A DNA stretch of 64,000 nt from Himantopus leucocephalus (lineage: Eukaryota; Chordata; Aves; Charadriiformes; Recurvirostridae). Below the pieces are notes generated by a model, which saw nothing but the letters and a program-made list of their open reading frames with translations, was not told the origin of the DNA and did no database searches. Of this stretch, positions 28,181 through 42,170 are shown piece by piece. The stretch covers positions 10,980,305-11,044,304 of the forward strand of contig RSEF01000004.1 in assembly GCA_003993805.1 (NCBI GenBank), in the 5' to 3' direction. Numbering within the stretch: the stretch's first letter is position 1; each line of letters begins with the position of its first letter. Position numbers and translations under genes: made by a program.

Positions 28181-31100
28181 TCAGAGCACAGAAGAATAAC
28201 AAACTATACCCCTTATTTCTGAGCAAGAGTTCAGTATTCTCATTCACTCTGTGAAGATGGCTCAGACTAGACAACAGTTAAGGGGTTAGAAGTAAATAGT
28301 TACTTTTTAATAACTGTGATATGTCAGATATGAAACTCCAAATAATTATACTAATATATGTGAGGTGCTACAGAACAAGGAAATGTTTCACAGACTGTTT
28401 TATCAAGAACCAGACTGTCCTGAGTAACTCTGCCACTGTTCCCACTAATGAGAGTGACTTAAATTTTTTTAATTAAAACCTGACCTTGGAAAACATATGG
28501 GAAGGAGTCCGCCATTTTAAATCCCATTTTAAAGAGACTTCCCCAGAAAAGGGTGTTTCCAGTTATAAGTGGAATTTCCTTGAAAAATTTCTTGCAGAGT
28601 CATGTGGTTAATTAACCAGGATATAATGACAATGATGTATTTTTAAGTGTCAACAACTATTCCCCGGTTAATTCATGGGTATTTCAGACAATATTTGAAG
28701 AGCTCTGAATTTTGCAGTGAGACTAAACTCTCTTAGTATGAGCATTTCTGGCTCATACTTTCAACATTTCCAACTGTAGGTCACTGTTCCTTTTTCAGTA
28801 ACAATGACCTATTATCAAATAAATCATGTTTTCATACCACTTTGCTGGAATATGACAAAATACTTCTGCATGGAAAATTCAGGTAATTAAAACTACAATG
28901 AAATGTGTCTCAACACACTTCTACAGGGAGAAGCGTTCTGGCTCTACTTTTGTAACACAATGAAGCACCAATAGTGAAGATGCAGGTTTGTAATACTACA
29001 AACTACCAGGGAACTGTTACAGCCCTTCATCATTTGCCCCAAATGTAAAATGGTTCTTTAACCTTGTTTTAACTATCAAATTTGAACAGAGGCACATCAA
29101 TTTGTTTGCTACTACATAGCATAGTAACAGCTTTATGTATTTATCTGAACCATCTTACTCAAAAGAGAGTTTATTCTTCTTATAATCCTTTTACTAAATC
29201 CAACCTAAATATAAACCTGTGGAGAACAAAAAAGGTAGGCTATGTGAACCTTTATATATCAAGCACGATGGAACTTTGTCAAGTTTCTGTTACTTTAAAA
29301 TGAAATGAAAAAATATATGGAGGAAGTTTTAGTATTTGCCACCAAAAATTCAGTGGCTAAATAAGGAAAAGGAGGAAGCAATTTGACTGGTATATGCAAC
29401 TAGTACGCAACTTGGGAAGGAATGGAAAGAGAGGAAAAAAGCCAGTATGTTTCTGGAGGCTAGAAATGCCTGCAGAGATCAGGATGCAAACACAATCATC
29501 AGAACTTGGAACGGAACCTGAAATGTGTGCTTCCCAATGCAAATTCTTTTGTCTAGCAAACTGCCATGAAACTACCACAGAGAGCGTGTTCTGGGCAATG
29601 CATGATGTAAGACTGTTTTTTTAAAAAAGCAGAATGAAGAAGAAGATACTTTAGAGAGGGAAAAAAAGAAAAGGATTACTATTAAGCTCATAAAGCATGG
29701 ACAGAAAGTTAGAAAGCGCTAGAACTGAAGGTACACATTCAGATAACATACAGTCCCTTTGTGAAAACGCTTTATGATCCAGAATTTATTTAAACAAACA
29801 CACAGACATGGCCCTGCAGGAGTGCTGTATGTAGTAACTGTATGGACTTGGACCTAGAAATTAATTCAGTTTATGTGTAAGCCTATGCAATGTCTATAGG
29901 GTTCCTGGCTCATTTGTTGAAGAAATTAGAAGGCATATAATAAAAGCACTTTTGCAAATGGAGTTTTGAAAATAGAGAAAGACTCATAATTAAGTCAACT
30001 GAATATCATTCCATATAAATGAATTCCCATATAAATCTGAGTAAGTAGTCTACAACACATTTTTCACCAATGGCAAATAATTGTATTAATTTTCTAGACG
30101 GCAACCCAGTAGGAAGCTGAAGCTACAGTTCTCAGTAGCTCTGAAAACCTTAGCTACACTTAAAAGCAAAAGACTGTATTTTAAACTTATGCTATAGGAG
30201 TACTAAGTGTTCTGAAAAATTGTATGGTAAGCTTCTCCTGAAAAATAGATTTTTGGTGATTTTGACACAAATTGCTCTGTGCGTTAGATTCCTATCTATA
30301 AAACTAAAATTACAATATCATTTTTACAAGTGTGTTGTGAGGATGAATTAATTAGCGTCTGTGAAGCACTCAGTAAGACCATATGAAAAAAAACCTCATG
30401 ATGAAATTAGCAACTCAAGGGAATGCAGAGCTAAGCTGAAGCGTGGTAAATAAGACCTCAACCCCTACACTGAATGATAAGGATAAAAATGGAACTCTGA
30501 ATACTTTCCATTCAGTGAATAGCACTCATTTTTCTCTTGAATGGAGCAGAGATCCTGTGGAAAAAAACTGCTACACAATCATGAGAAAGCCATTTGTAAT
30601 TCATTGCTCTGTTCTATATTTGATTCTGATTAATGTTTTCTTTTCCTTTTCACATGATTTTTCTTTTATTCCCATTTATAGTCCTTTTTTTGTGTTTTTT
30701 TCTAAACAGAACACAGTGTCAGCAAAATTGATTATAAGGAACTTTCCAACCTAACATGTTATAGCGCCTTCACAATTAGGCACAGAAAACGCAGTCATTC
30801 ACTATGATTTCACTTCATCTAAAAAAAAAGAAAAAAGAAAAAAATGACGGGAAATTTTGATTGCAGTATTTGTCTCATGTCCCCTGTCAGCGGTGTTGTT
30901 GGCTATAAACTTATGGGTACACTGTGGATGGAGAACAACATCATGGTTCTTCCACCCAGTGATAGAGTCCAGTCTACAGCATTATTACAGCACAGGCCCC
31001 GTCTGCTTGATGTTCTATGAGAAAGAAGGGTGGTCCAGAGGAAAGTGTGGACCACATGACAGGCCACAAAAATACAGTCAACAACTCTCATCTTGGTCAC

Positions 31101-33079
31101 TCATGCCATAAAGGTTTAAATCATACTCTGACATTTTATGATAAGCTGCTTAGAAAGTATAACAATTCATACCCTGAAAGACACCTGCGTAATATTGCAC
31201 ACCACTAAATTTTCAGCTAACTATAGGACATGCCATTTTTGAAGTAGGCTACACTCGTTCTGTCCTCCACCATCCTACACCCCTGGCCTAGATCTAGAGC
31301 TATCACTGAACGGGAAACACTAGCAATGCCCAGCCCTGCTTGATATGCTCCATCATCTCTGAGAAATATACATGCTATCTGTGTTCATGTTCTCTTCAGC
31401 ACTGACCGTGAACCACCAGAAATACATAACATTTCTGCATAGAAAGGAAAGCTATACAGAGATCCAGACTGCTAGCATGCAGGATGTAGTAGTCTTAATG
31501 CAAGTCGAAAGCACGGACAGATTGCCAGCACGCATACTACACAAGCTCTAAGTTATACCGACCTGGTATTTCCTGGATATCCCCGCACTAACTCAGAAAA
31601 GGGAAACTGGGCCACAAAAGGAGCACCATTGGCCACTGGGATGCGGCAGCAAAGCATGCAAATTGTATCTGTCCTCAGGATTACATACTGGGCTAAGTAT
31701 GTGTGATGCCACAGAATTAAAATTAAATGTGTTTTACACTCTTGTTATGCTCTTTGTTGACTAAATCAGTCTAAAAATAAAGTAAACTTATACAGTCATA
31801 CAAAACCCCCTCATGTTATTAAAACATGTCATTCTCAAATCAATATGCATACCTCAAAATAATTATGCTCTTGTAACTTTGACTGGATTTGCACATAATG
31901 TTGATTGCTATTCAATGTTAGAACAAAGAGTAAGATATTAAAATGATACAAAACATCTTAACTAACAAATTTAAAATAAATCTGTAAATCACACTGAATT
32001 ACAAACAAGGAACGTGCCACAAAGTGTTTAGTGACACTCAAATGTATTTTAATTTGTCAATTCTGGAATCTTCTGCAGATAAGCCTCATGGCTACCAATT
32101 TCTCTACCTACTTTCCTCTCTTTTCCTCCTCAGGAACATTCCTGGGTTCCTCCTTTTGTAGGGAAAAAAAAATAACACAAAAAATCCTGAAAAGGCAGCT
32201 GAAGACAGTCTAAGAGATAATACTGGGAAAAGTAGCCTGGCTCTTGAGGAGAATGTGCAAGAAAATCCCAGTGCCTGCAGTGCTGCCTTACTCTCTAGCT
32301 TTTGTTGGGATCTTAGATTCCAAGGAAAATCCCTATCTTCCTATAGTCTACCAATATCAGAATGGTTGTAAAATAGGGGACTAAGGAGGGGAGACAAATC
32401 TTTACCCACTGACTCCTAAAACTCCACAAAAATCCCTTGTCCAAAAAATGTAACACTACATTAATATTTAAAAGTGGTAACCAAATAATTATTAAACTAT
32501 CACCTCTACAGAAAATGTTAATGGTGTGACACATTACTAATGCAGAGCAGCTGGGACGTTCAGAAGACACCTAACTGGTTTGCTCAGTGAACAATTTTGT
32601 TTCTGGGATGATACTTCTGGAAGTTTTATTTGCACTGAATCATTAGGGAGGCATTTAACTATTTTTATGCAAGCCCAAGAAATGTACCTCCCACTGAGCA
32701 TTTTCAAAGCACATTAATGAATGATATTTAGTTAATTTTAATTGTATATGTATGTATTTGGGGATTACTTCGGTACATTCCAAAAACTGCAATACGGCTA
32801 TCAAAGGATTATAGCTTTTCTTTAGCTGCTCATATAGTTACCAGTTGCACATGAAGCTCTAGGTAAAACAGGTTTTGGTGTTTTTTTTTTTTAATTAAAA
32901 TCCCTTTATTTATATAAATTTTAATTAAACCACTTTCAGAAATCTGATTCTGCTTACCAAAAAAGAAATAGTAGGACACTGCATGAAAACACATTTTGAT
33001 TTCTTGACAAATTAAAAAGAGAAATCACCCTAAGGAACCTCATGAGGCTTGTATTCTGTATTCTAACAGTCAAACCTTA

Positions 33080-33217
<138 letters not shown>

Positions 33218-36200
33218 CTACGAAGAAAAACAAGTCAATATAATTCCTCATATTAAGCTGAAACTACTAATGAAGAAGTTCTTATTCTGAAAACTACCTG
33301 AGAATATACAGATAATTTTATTTGTTAGCATTGTAAAAGCTACAGGTACATGAAAGTCAAGAACAAGAGGTCAAGGAAACAAAATATCCATAAATGTCAA
33401 GCAAATGTACATGCATGTACAGTTCTTCTGATCAACAGATTTTACTGTGCACTGATAACATCTGTCTATGTAAACTATTTTCTCCACTCCAACTATACGC
33501 ACTTTTTTTTAAAAAAAACCCAACCTGATGAACTTCATCTTATCTGTCATTATAATGTAAATATATAATGTATATATAAATACAATGGAAGTCGAGTGAA
33601 ATACGTTAAAAATAAATGCCTTATGCACAACTTAATAGCATATTTTGGCTGCCAAATAATGAGAGCAACTCTACCAACAGAGATAATTAGGTGAATTTTG
33701 CATTATACAATTTAGAAAATCTTTCCTGTGTTAAAAATTAAACTGGCAGAAAAGTGCCTTAGTTAATCCCTTTCCTGAAGTAAAATTCTTATGCATCTTT
33801 GAACGAATCCTTTAATTGATATTCTAGATCACTACAACTACGCAATAATTTTATGTTATCCTGCCTTCCAGCTGAAGATCTCAAAATCTTAACTCCAATC
33901 CACACAAAAACCTTCCAAGTAGGAACCCCATTGCATAGATGGTAACAGTGACACTGACAGATTAAACCTATCCATCAAAGTAGGTCTATGGATCAGAAAG
34001 GAGCTGATCTGTACTTTCAGAGAACCTTCACATGTAAGGATTTATTTCCAAGTTTGAATCTATTGCTTACAGTGTTCCTTTAAAAAGGCTATGCCTAAAA
34101 ATATTTAAGCGTAATCTGAAAGCATTCATTTAGATGAATTTCAGAATGGTCTTCCAGTCAAAGTTGTGCTGTGTGCATCTATTTTCCTTTGGGGACTGTA
34201 CTCTCATTTTCCCTAATTATAGCAAATTCTTTCCCTTAAGGGAAGTTTTATTTCAGGCATTTGCAAAAGCATGAGGGTTTCTAATATCTCATTTGATACT
34301 ATACATACAAGTTAAACAAAAAAAGTTGTCACAATGAATAAATTAACTAACTGAATTTATGGATTATATTTCCATTCATTGTACAGTTACTCGTCTGGAA
34401 GTCCAAGTAGAGCTCTGGAGTACTGGACATGCCATTTGTATTTTATATCAGCTGCAAGATGCAAAGCAGCACATACAGGTTTGCACGACTGTGTCTAAAG
34501 GTCAGTATTCCCAGAAATATTTCTAGCACTTCCAGCTTTGGGCTGGAACCCCTAAACAAAACTTTAGGTCCTGTCTTCTCCCAGTGGAGATATAGAAACT
34601 GGCTTGCTCAAAAAAATGTACTCTACTGCTATTCTACATAAGAACCAATGGTTGAGCCTATCTGCAAGTACATGCTTTCATTCAGCTTTTGAATTACTGA
34701 CATAGCAAAATATTACTGTGATTTCAAACTGAGGCCCTCTTTTATGCCTTAACATTTAAGATCATATGTACAGATTAGATGCAAACTAAATCCAAGAGAC
34801 AATACTTTCCACTTTCTGATGTAATGTTTTAACTTCACAGTTGTCACATGCAAATACTTATTCAGTAAATAAACTTTGGAACAAAGTAAACAGCAAACAA
34901 GTTTTCAATCAAATTTAGTCTTACGAATCTTTAAGATCTCCCTGTGATTCAGAAGGTTAACTGAAATCTATGGAGGATTTTAGCATCAGGAAAATATTCA
35001 AGAAAATTATATTAGAATAATTAAAAATATCAGTTTACTGTAAAAGTAGTTCAGCAGACACAAGAGAGGCCTGCGTCAACTGTATGTAATGCAAATGCTG
35101 AGGTAGTATAAATGGGAACAACTGAGCAGAATTTATGAATAATAGCACAGGGTCAGGAACTAGTGTTTGACATGGAACTATCAATATGACATGATACATT
35201 AACATATGCTAAAGTATTTTTGGCATAAAAAAATAGAAAGGACCAAAGTCTTGTGTACTAGATCCAAAACCACAGAGAAGCAAAGTGCACACTCTCCAGA
35301 TGGTGCAATGCTACCAGACATAAAAAAAAAATAATCTCATAACAAAAATGGGTTCTTCAAGAAGCACCTGTTGCAGAGGAACTCTACATACAGTTTTACA
35401 GGCTGTCCAACACCTAAACCATTTATTACATTTCTCTCAATGGGCCATGACAAGAACAGAATCTCTAGGAAACCACTAAGTCTTGAACAAGGCATACAAA
35501 CTTACACATCACAAAGTATCTTTAGTATGGCAGCCACTGCTGGGTCTGTACAATCAATGTAAGTTAATAATCTGTATTTACTGCTGAGAGAAAGAACAAC
35601 TAGCAGGTTGTAATTTTTTATTATCATAGGTATAAAATATTAGCCTAAAGAACTGATGCAGTCCTGATAACCATATTTTGCTAAACAGATATCAAAACCC
35701 GAAGAAACCGGACTCTCAGACATGTGGTTTAAGTGATCCTGAAGATCACTCCACCATAATCTATCTTTTCCCGTAATACCTGAGTTGCAGAGTAGACACA
35801 GTCTAGTCATATGACTAGTGAGGGAATGGCAACTATGCACCTGCAATCACATCATCTGAGCACACACCGTCCTAGTGTGGAGCTCTTCCAAACAAACCTA
35901 CACCTCAGTGAATCTCTCCTGAAGAAAGTCAGTCATGGATCATCATTTTATAAATGTCTTTAATTCCAAATATATCTTTCTTAATATATTTCGGAAATAG
36001 ATCAAAACGCCATGTGTTGTTTGAGTTATAGGTTCTATCTCTTCCAAATATAAAATTTTAACTTAGAGCATCACAATTATTTTTCTTGAGTATTTTCTTG
36101 AATTTAATTTTATTTTTAGAAATAAAATGACCATAAACCCCCAATAATTTACAAAGCTTATTCTTGAATTCAGTATCCTTGAAGTAATTATTATTTTTTA

Positions 36201-37797
36201 AATACTGTGGGAAAGATGGTGATTCTTCTCACTTCACCCAGAGTTACGATGATAAACAGGTTGATTCTCAGAACCTGGATGCTCTGGATCAGGTAGTTTC
36301 AGGTGATTTTGCTCAGGCAAAGACAAGTTCTACTGCCTTGGGATCCAGGCTCTTCAAGGTTCATTACACTTTCACTGCTGACCCTATGGAATACTTTAAA
36401 ATGGAAACTTTTCTCTCATCTCTTCTTCCTTTTCAGGCTTCCAACCAGAACAGGTGGAAAAGTCAAAAGTAACATTCCTGCTAAAGACGCATTTCTAGAA
36501 GTCATATGCAGTTAGAACTGTGGGATAAAAGGTGTATATATGTATGTGGGTATATATATGCACACTCCATATCCCAGAAGATTTCAGGTGCTTTTAGAAG
36601 TTCTTTTCAGAATCAGGTTTGCAACGGTAAGCTTTTTTCTAAGAGTCACTGCATGCTTTCTGAATTTAACAGCACATCAATGTTTTATGACATATTTTAA
36701 TCCCTGCTGGAAGCAGAGTATGTGTAAAAGGCTTCAAAAAAAAAAAAAAAAAAAAAAAAAAGTTCCTGCTGTGAACNAGCTTGTCAAAATCTTATCTGAA
36801 CTTGTAAATCCTTTGAGATTTCCCTTTCAGCATAGGTTTTAACTCTATCTCAGTGTCAGTACAAGTTTTCAATGCAGGTACCAGGAAAATATAAAGTATT
36901 TGAATTTAAAGGCCAATATCTAATCAATAACTTTGTGTAAGATTCTTCCATGCCACTATGTCATTAGATTTTTTGAGTGCTGAAGGCACGAAGTGCTCCG
37001 TCTGACAACCAGTAATGCACCAGGTCTGATGGATCCGTTGCTGTAATTCCACACCAGCAACCCTAGTAAGAGTATTACACTAGTAAGAGTACCGTGAAAC
37101 TTCTGAAACAATCTAAGAACAATAATTATGTATTTGTAATTAACTGTAGGTATAACAGAGAGGATTTCTCCAGGGAACTGTGTGGAAAGAAAGAGTGAGA
37201 GAGAGTATCTGGCCTTGCTTGCTAAAATAAACAATCATAAGTAGGGAATAGAAGAAGAAAGCTGATTCTTAAGCCTTAAACTTGAAAGACATCCAATTTA
37301 GGAAAGAATAAAATGGCTTAGTAGGAATGCTTCTTAAGTGAATGAAATCATCTTCCATAAGCCTCCAATCTTTAGAGAAACTGGAAACGGTATCTTAGGT
37401 GAAAAAATATTTTATTAATATTGTTTGAGTAGAGTCTCTGCATTTCTTTACTTTGATGCAAAAAAAGACTTTGAGTGTTAAATCTAGAGTACTGAGGCAG
37501 CCATTAAACTGGCTGGCAGGAGACAACTAACTTACACTAAGGCAGTTTCAGGGGGTCACAAAACATGTAAGCTGATATCTTGCTCTCACTGGTCTTAAAA
37601 ATAAATTTTAATTTTTATCTTTTTGACCTTATTTATGAAAACTTTAAATTTTAGCCACTGATATAATTCATCGGAAGTTGTGTCAAATAGTAAGAAACTT
37701 TATTTTCCTGTGATAGCTTTAATTTTTTTTTAAAAAATCATTTAAGTGGATGGAGTAGGATTAGAGAATATCAAAGCAGAATACTTAGATTACTTAC
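33218..37797 (-). other. CNKSR2: CNKSR2 intron 5
   Basis: A 4.6-kb phase-0 intron. It contains a TA-rich low-complexity patch (about 33548-33585) and a 26-A homopolymer at 36736-36761 followed by a single N at 36777. No transposable element or exon is recognised. Confidence 0.85.
36736..36761. repeat. Poly-A tract (26 A)
   Basis: A pure A homopolymer with a single N 15 bp downstream (36777). I see no retrocopy upstream of it. Confidence 0.9.
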
Positions 37798-37839
37798 CAC
37801 ATGAAGAATTTTATTTTCTGTTTCATACACTGTACAATC
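37798..37839 (-). CDS. CNKSR2: CNKSR2 exon 5: short CRIC exon
   Basis: This very short 42-nt exon encodes exactly 14 residues, DCTVYETENKILHV, in phase 0 at both ends (about human residues 174-187). It matches my recollection of the human segment with no change. The acceptor is ctttaccacag|GATTG and the donor CATGTG|gtaagt. Because it is short and symmetric, skipping it would remove 14 residues of the CRIC domain without changing the frame. Whether this happens cannot be told from sequence. Confidence 0.95.
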
Positions 37840-39119
37840 CTGTGGTAAAGTAAAACAAAAATAGTTAATGCATATTATTTTAAATTTCCTGTTAAGAAAG
37901 AAAAGAATGCTTTATGCTGATAACTATCTCTTCTAGAGGTACCTGTACAGCCAAATGATCTTTTGAGTTTTGCCATGTCCAAAAGGTTACTTTACAGTCT
38001 TAGGAAACTTGACTTGTGGCTAGTTAACTTCAGGGACCTATTCTTCCCTTTACAGTCATGAAACTCTCTTGCTCAATACTAGCAACAATATAAATGTAAG
38101 TCAGAGGGGACAGATTCATAATAGTAGAGAAAAAAGTAATTGAATATCATTAATCTAGCATGTCAGAAATTCAATGATGCGCAGAGTGAGAGATACATTG
38201 CTTAGCCTTAAATCAGGCAGAATGTTTGTTAGCTGTTCTACAAGTTGTGTGGAGTACAGACAGTTGTGTCAGACCTACCACACTGTTGATTGTGTTACTA
38301 TAAAGCATGGGAAGGAAAACTAAAGAGAATATTTTCACAACACGTACAATGATAAAGATGTTAAAACATGGTGTGTCCACAGTCAGTTTGCTGCCCTCCT
38401 TCTTTTCATTCAAGGCCCTGATTGTCTACACTGTCCACAAGGGACAAGAAATAGCAGTGGTCCCACCTCCTGGGAGAAGTCACGTAACTGCTCTGTCTTT
38501 GGACTTTGAAAGACACAGGCTTGCTCATGCTGAGCACTGCTCCAGGGATATTCAGGGGGTTTCACTGCCTTAAGGCCTCCCACACCACTCCATCTCAGCT
38601 TTCCAGACACACATTGCTATTAACCAATATAAAGTAGGCCTGAAAAACAATATTCCTGATCAACCTCTTCATACGCTTAAGACTTGTAACTTCTAGAACA
38701 GTTGTTTCCCTATTTTATTTATCCTTTTAAGAATAATAAATCTTATCACTACATAACTTTGGAGTCCTTACCCCCTTAACTTGCATTTTGATTTACTGAT
38801 ATTACAGTGGCTAGAATATTGCTTTTCTTTCATGAAACGAAGCATACAAATTCCTTAGAGAGATCTACTGTCTCTACTGCTTTTTAATGGTTTGAAGATT
38901 TCCTCGGTACAGTTCTCTATAAAGCAAGACACAGTCACGGCAAGACAGTATTTAACCCTTTCATACAGGAGAGGGCCCAAGAGCACTGAGGCAGCTCTGC
39001 CCCACCCTTCTCCTGCCAGTCAGCACTGCGAATCACCACACAGGCTCTCAAGCTGTATTTTACTAAAGCATAAAATTAAAAGGAAAATACAGAAAACTCA
39101 AGTTTTCCAGACAGATCGA

Positions 39120-39480
39120 GATTAGAGTGGACTCCCCCAAAAGCGTGGTCCCCTCTGAGGCCAGCGGCAGCCCCCACGGCCAGGCTCCCTCTCCCCACAG
39201 CCCCAGAACCTTCCGCCGCTCGCCTGAGGCAGGCAGGCAGCCCACCACACACCTGCGACACCTTCCTGTCTCCAAAGGGGTGCTTTTCTGAAACAAAATC
39301 CGAGGAGAAAATATTTCTGAGGTTTCCGGGCTTCTCCCTGCGTGCAGGGAGGCCGACACCCCGGCCCTGTGGCTGGCGGGAGTCCCGTGAGGGAGGGAAT
39401 GAAGAGGCCGCCACAAGACAAGCTGAGGGCCAGGCAGGGTGGGATCCTCGCCTCACCAGGGACCTCGTTTATCACGGGAA
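39120..39480. promoter_or_regulatory. GC- and CpG-rich intronic block (possible CpG island)
   Basis: This 360-bp block is strongly GC-rich inside an AT-rich intron and holds about 18 CpG dinucleotides by my count. All three minus-strand frames stay open for more than 115 codons because of composition; none gives a known protein. Minus-strand splice-like signals occur (gtttcag|AAAAG acceptor, GTCGCAG|gtgtgt donor). It may be an intronic CpG island or an alternative first exon for CNKSR2 or a non-coding RNA, but I have no direct evidence of transcription. Confidence 0.4.
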
Positions 39481-39889
39481 TCTTGTTTATAGTGCCATAC
39501 CGCCACTGATTATTTACATTTAAGCGAACTAATGGTTAATAACTAAAAAAATTATGTCGGGAAATTGCTAAGTACTTCTCCAAATGCTATGTCACATTGG
39601 AAAAGCTTTCTACAAAGCAAGATAAGGATTTCAGGACATATTTCTAAGGATGAGGATATGACAAGTAAAAAAAACCTGTCTTGTTTATTTGTCTTTTTTC
39701 CTTGAATAAGTTTTTAGAGTAAATTTTAATACTTACTGATATACCTAAAAGACCCCCTCTTAAGTAAGAATCTTAAGGAACTTAAGATTCCCTATAGTTC
39801 TCAAGACTTCCTCTTTCCTGGATCATAGTATGTTAGCAATAACACTTAATTGCTTTAATCTTCCCATGAAATGATTCCAACATCCTCAC

Positions 39890-40030
39890 TCCACGCCCGC
39901 CTGCTTCCCCGCCTGCTGCTTTGAGGACCTCGTCCCTCAGCCCGCCTGAGGCTGCCCCAGCGGGGCAGCTTTCGCCTGCTCGGCCGCTCAGCCCTGGGCA
40001 CAGGTAACCGTCACGCCCTTAACTCTAAGG
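39890..40030. promoter_or_regulatory. Second GC- and CpG-rich block
   Basis: This block of about 140 bp has roughly 12 CpGs. On the plus strand it contains a consensus-like splice donor (GGGCACAG|gtaacc near 40003-40008), which could end an antisense first exon. It lies 410 bp from the larger GC-rich block, with AT-rich sequence between them. Confidence 0.35.
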
Positions 40031-41659
40031 GCCGTGTTTATTTTGGAGGATTGGCATTTTCGTAGGGAAATGACTTTCTAAGTGAATACAGTTTAAAGAA
40101 TATTGTTACAGAATAAGAAAGTTAAAATCAGAAGATTCTGAGTGTCAAGGAACACAGAGAAGAATTTATATTAGCATTTCATGGTCAAGTATCCCTTTGA
40201 TGTTTCTTCTGTGTTCATACTGTTATTTTCTACAGCACAAAAAAAGAATTCAATTAGTCAGTTTGGTTGGCAATGCCCAAGGCAGTTTTTCCTACAAGTT
40301 TTGCACACTTCAAACAGCACATCCGCCATCTCCTTTTAACCCTCCAAGTACCAAGAGAACAAAATGATCACAGCTTGACTTTGGAGCTAATGCTCCTTTT
40401 TAAATTATTCCTTTAATTTCTGTGCTGGAAATACAATACGAGCTTCATTCTGAACAAACTTAATTACTTCAGGTCAAAAAATAGAGCACTTATGTATAGT
40501 AAAACTGAAATTTTACTGTTTTGTAGAGCAGAATTAATGTAGCTATACTTGTGTTGCACAGTCAAGATTACATTAGCATAAAAAGTGTTAATGGCTTTGG
40601 GATTCCTTCCAAAATAGATGCATATTGATTTCTTTTTTTTTAAATACATCAGACTAGTTTAACTGAGAGGTTAAAAGCACTTGCAATATTATACTAAAAT
40701 GCTAAGGTATATGTAGGTCACAATATTCTTCTGATTTATTTTTCTCTGATACATAACAATGCACTAGAGATCTCATTAAAAAAAATCATCCAGGACTAAC
40801 ATTTATAGAATTTTGATCTATTTTTCTTGGAAAATAAATAATATAGTGATATTCTTTCTACATCCTCCATAAGCAAGACAACATGATAAAAATGTTTTTT
40901 CTTAGGGTTTAAAAAACTCTTAACAAAAATTAGTAGCTGCATTCTATTTCCCCTCTGTAAAATGGTAAAATACAGGAATTACAAAAAATAGTCACAACAG
41001 CAGTATTACATACAAGTCAGCTTCTGCACTATCCAGAACATCCTACCTTTCAAAGGTACAGTACACCTTCGTAACTCTGATAAAGTAAACCAGCATTCTT
41101 TTGAGTATTCATAAGGAGAAAAGGTCAGTAGGACTTGTGCTCACCCACACTATAGTCACTACCTTAGTCTATGATTCCGAAAGAAAGAAATGCAAGTACT
41201 ACTGAAATTTGCAGATACCATAAAGAATGCTTTATGGCAAGTCTTGAGGACAGTTAACTAACACATAAAAATACTAATACGTGTAACATATTTAGTTCGT
41301 TAATGTAGTATAATTAAACAGCATGAGTTAAGTCAACTATGGAAAAGAAACAGAGACCCTGTAAAAGTACATTGCTTGCATACATAAAATCAAACACTTC
41401 TGGAATTCACACATTAAAAAGAATGAGATTGCTCTGAAATAAGGCAAATATACACTGGTAAATACACTAAAGTAACTTATTTTACTTGGTTTAATTAAGG
41501 TAAAGACTCGATCATAATCTATATTTAGAAAACAGTGAACAGATGTTTGATAACAAAATGTTCTTTAGCAAATGCAAGCAAAATAAGATTGAGGGGCTGA
41601 AAGCTGAAGTCTGCAAAGTTCACTGAAAATAACACCCACGTTTCTAATGGCAGTTGCTG

Positions 41660-41734
41660 AATCACAGAATAATTCGGGTGGAAGGGACCCCTGGAGGTTA
41701 TCTAGCCCAACCACCTGCTCCGAGGAGGGCTAAT
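41660..41734 (-). mobile_element. CR1 LINE 3' end fragment (minus orientation)
   Basis: The plus strand reads aatcacagaataattcgggt, then ggaagggacccctggagg and tctagcccaaccacctgctc. This is the reverse complement of an avian CR1 3' end. Only about 75 bp survive, with several substitutions, suggesting an old and heavily truncated insertion. Confidence 0.88.
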
Positions 41735-41940
41735 TTAGAAGTTAGACTGGGTACAGGAAACTACTAGGAAACAACAACTTCTAACAATTGCAGTACGAAC
41801 GAGGTAGCTTCAAAAAACATACGCTTCTTTCTGAACATAAAATATTTGACTAAAAAGAGGGTAAAGATCTGTGATATGGTCTCAATTAATCTCAGTGAGG
41901 TTAATCAGCATTAATAAAGGGAAGAATAAGCAAAATTTTG

Positions 41941-42170
41941 TCTGGCTTTTGTTGGAAAAAAAATAGTGTGAGCTGTGCTAGCATTCTTTGGTAAGACAGA
42001 CAAACTTTTTTTTGGAGAATGTTTGTTCATGCAGTTTAATGCATGGATCAAAAGNTCTGGCTTTTGTTGGAAAAAAAATAGTGTGAGCCGTGCTAGCATT
42101 CTTTGGTAAGACAGACAAACTTTTTGTTTGGAGAATGTTTGTTCATGCAGTTTAATGCATGGATCAAAAG
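41941..42170. repeat. Near-identical 114-bp direct duplication across a single N
   Basis: Segments 41941-42054 and 42056-42170 are the same sequence, both starting tctggcttttgttggaaaaa and ending gcatggatcaaaag. They differ at a T/C in gagc-gtgc and in a T-run (G inserted or substituted). A single N at 42055 separates them. Adjacent copies at an N suggest unmerged contig ends or haplotypes rather than a real tandem repeat. Confidence 0.93.

Noticed and set aside
36736..36761. Poly-A tract as the tail of a processed pseudogene
   Set aside because: No upstream sequence resembling a spliced coding region or target-site duplication could be seen.
39063..39475. Three overlapping minus-strand open frames of 117-126 codons
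   Set aside because: They overlap in all three frames of one GC-rich block, as expected when AT-rich stop codons are depleted. None shows a known domain, and they lack coding-like agreement between frames.
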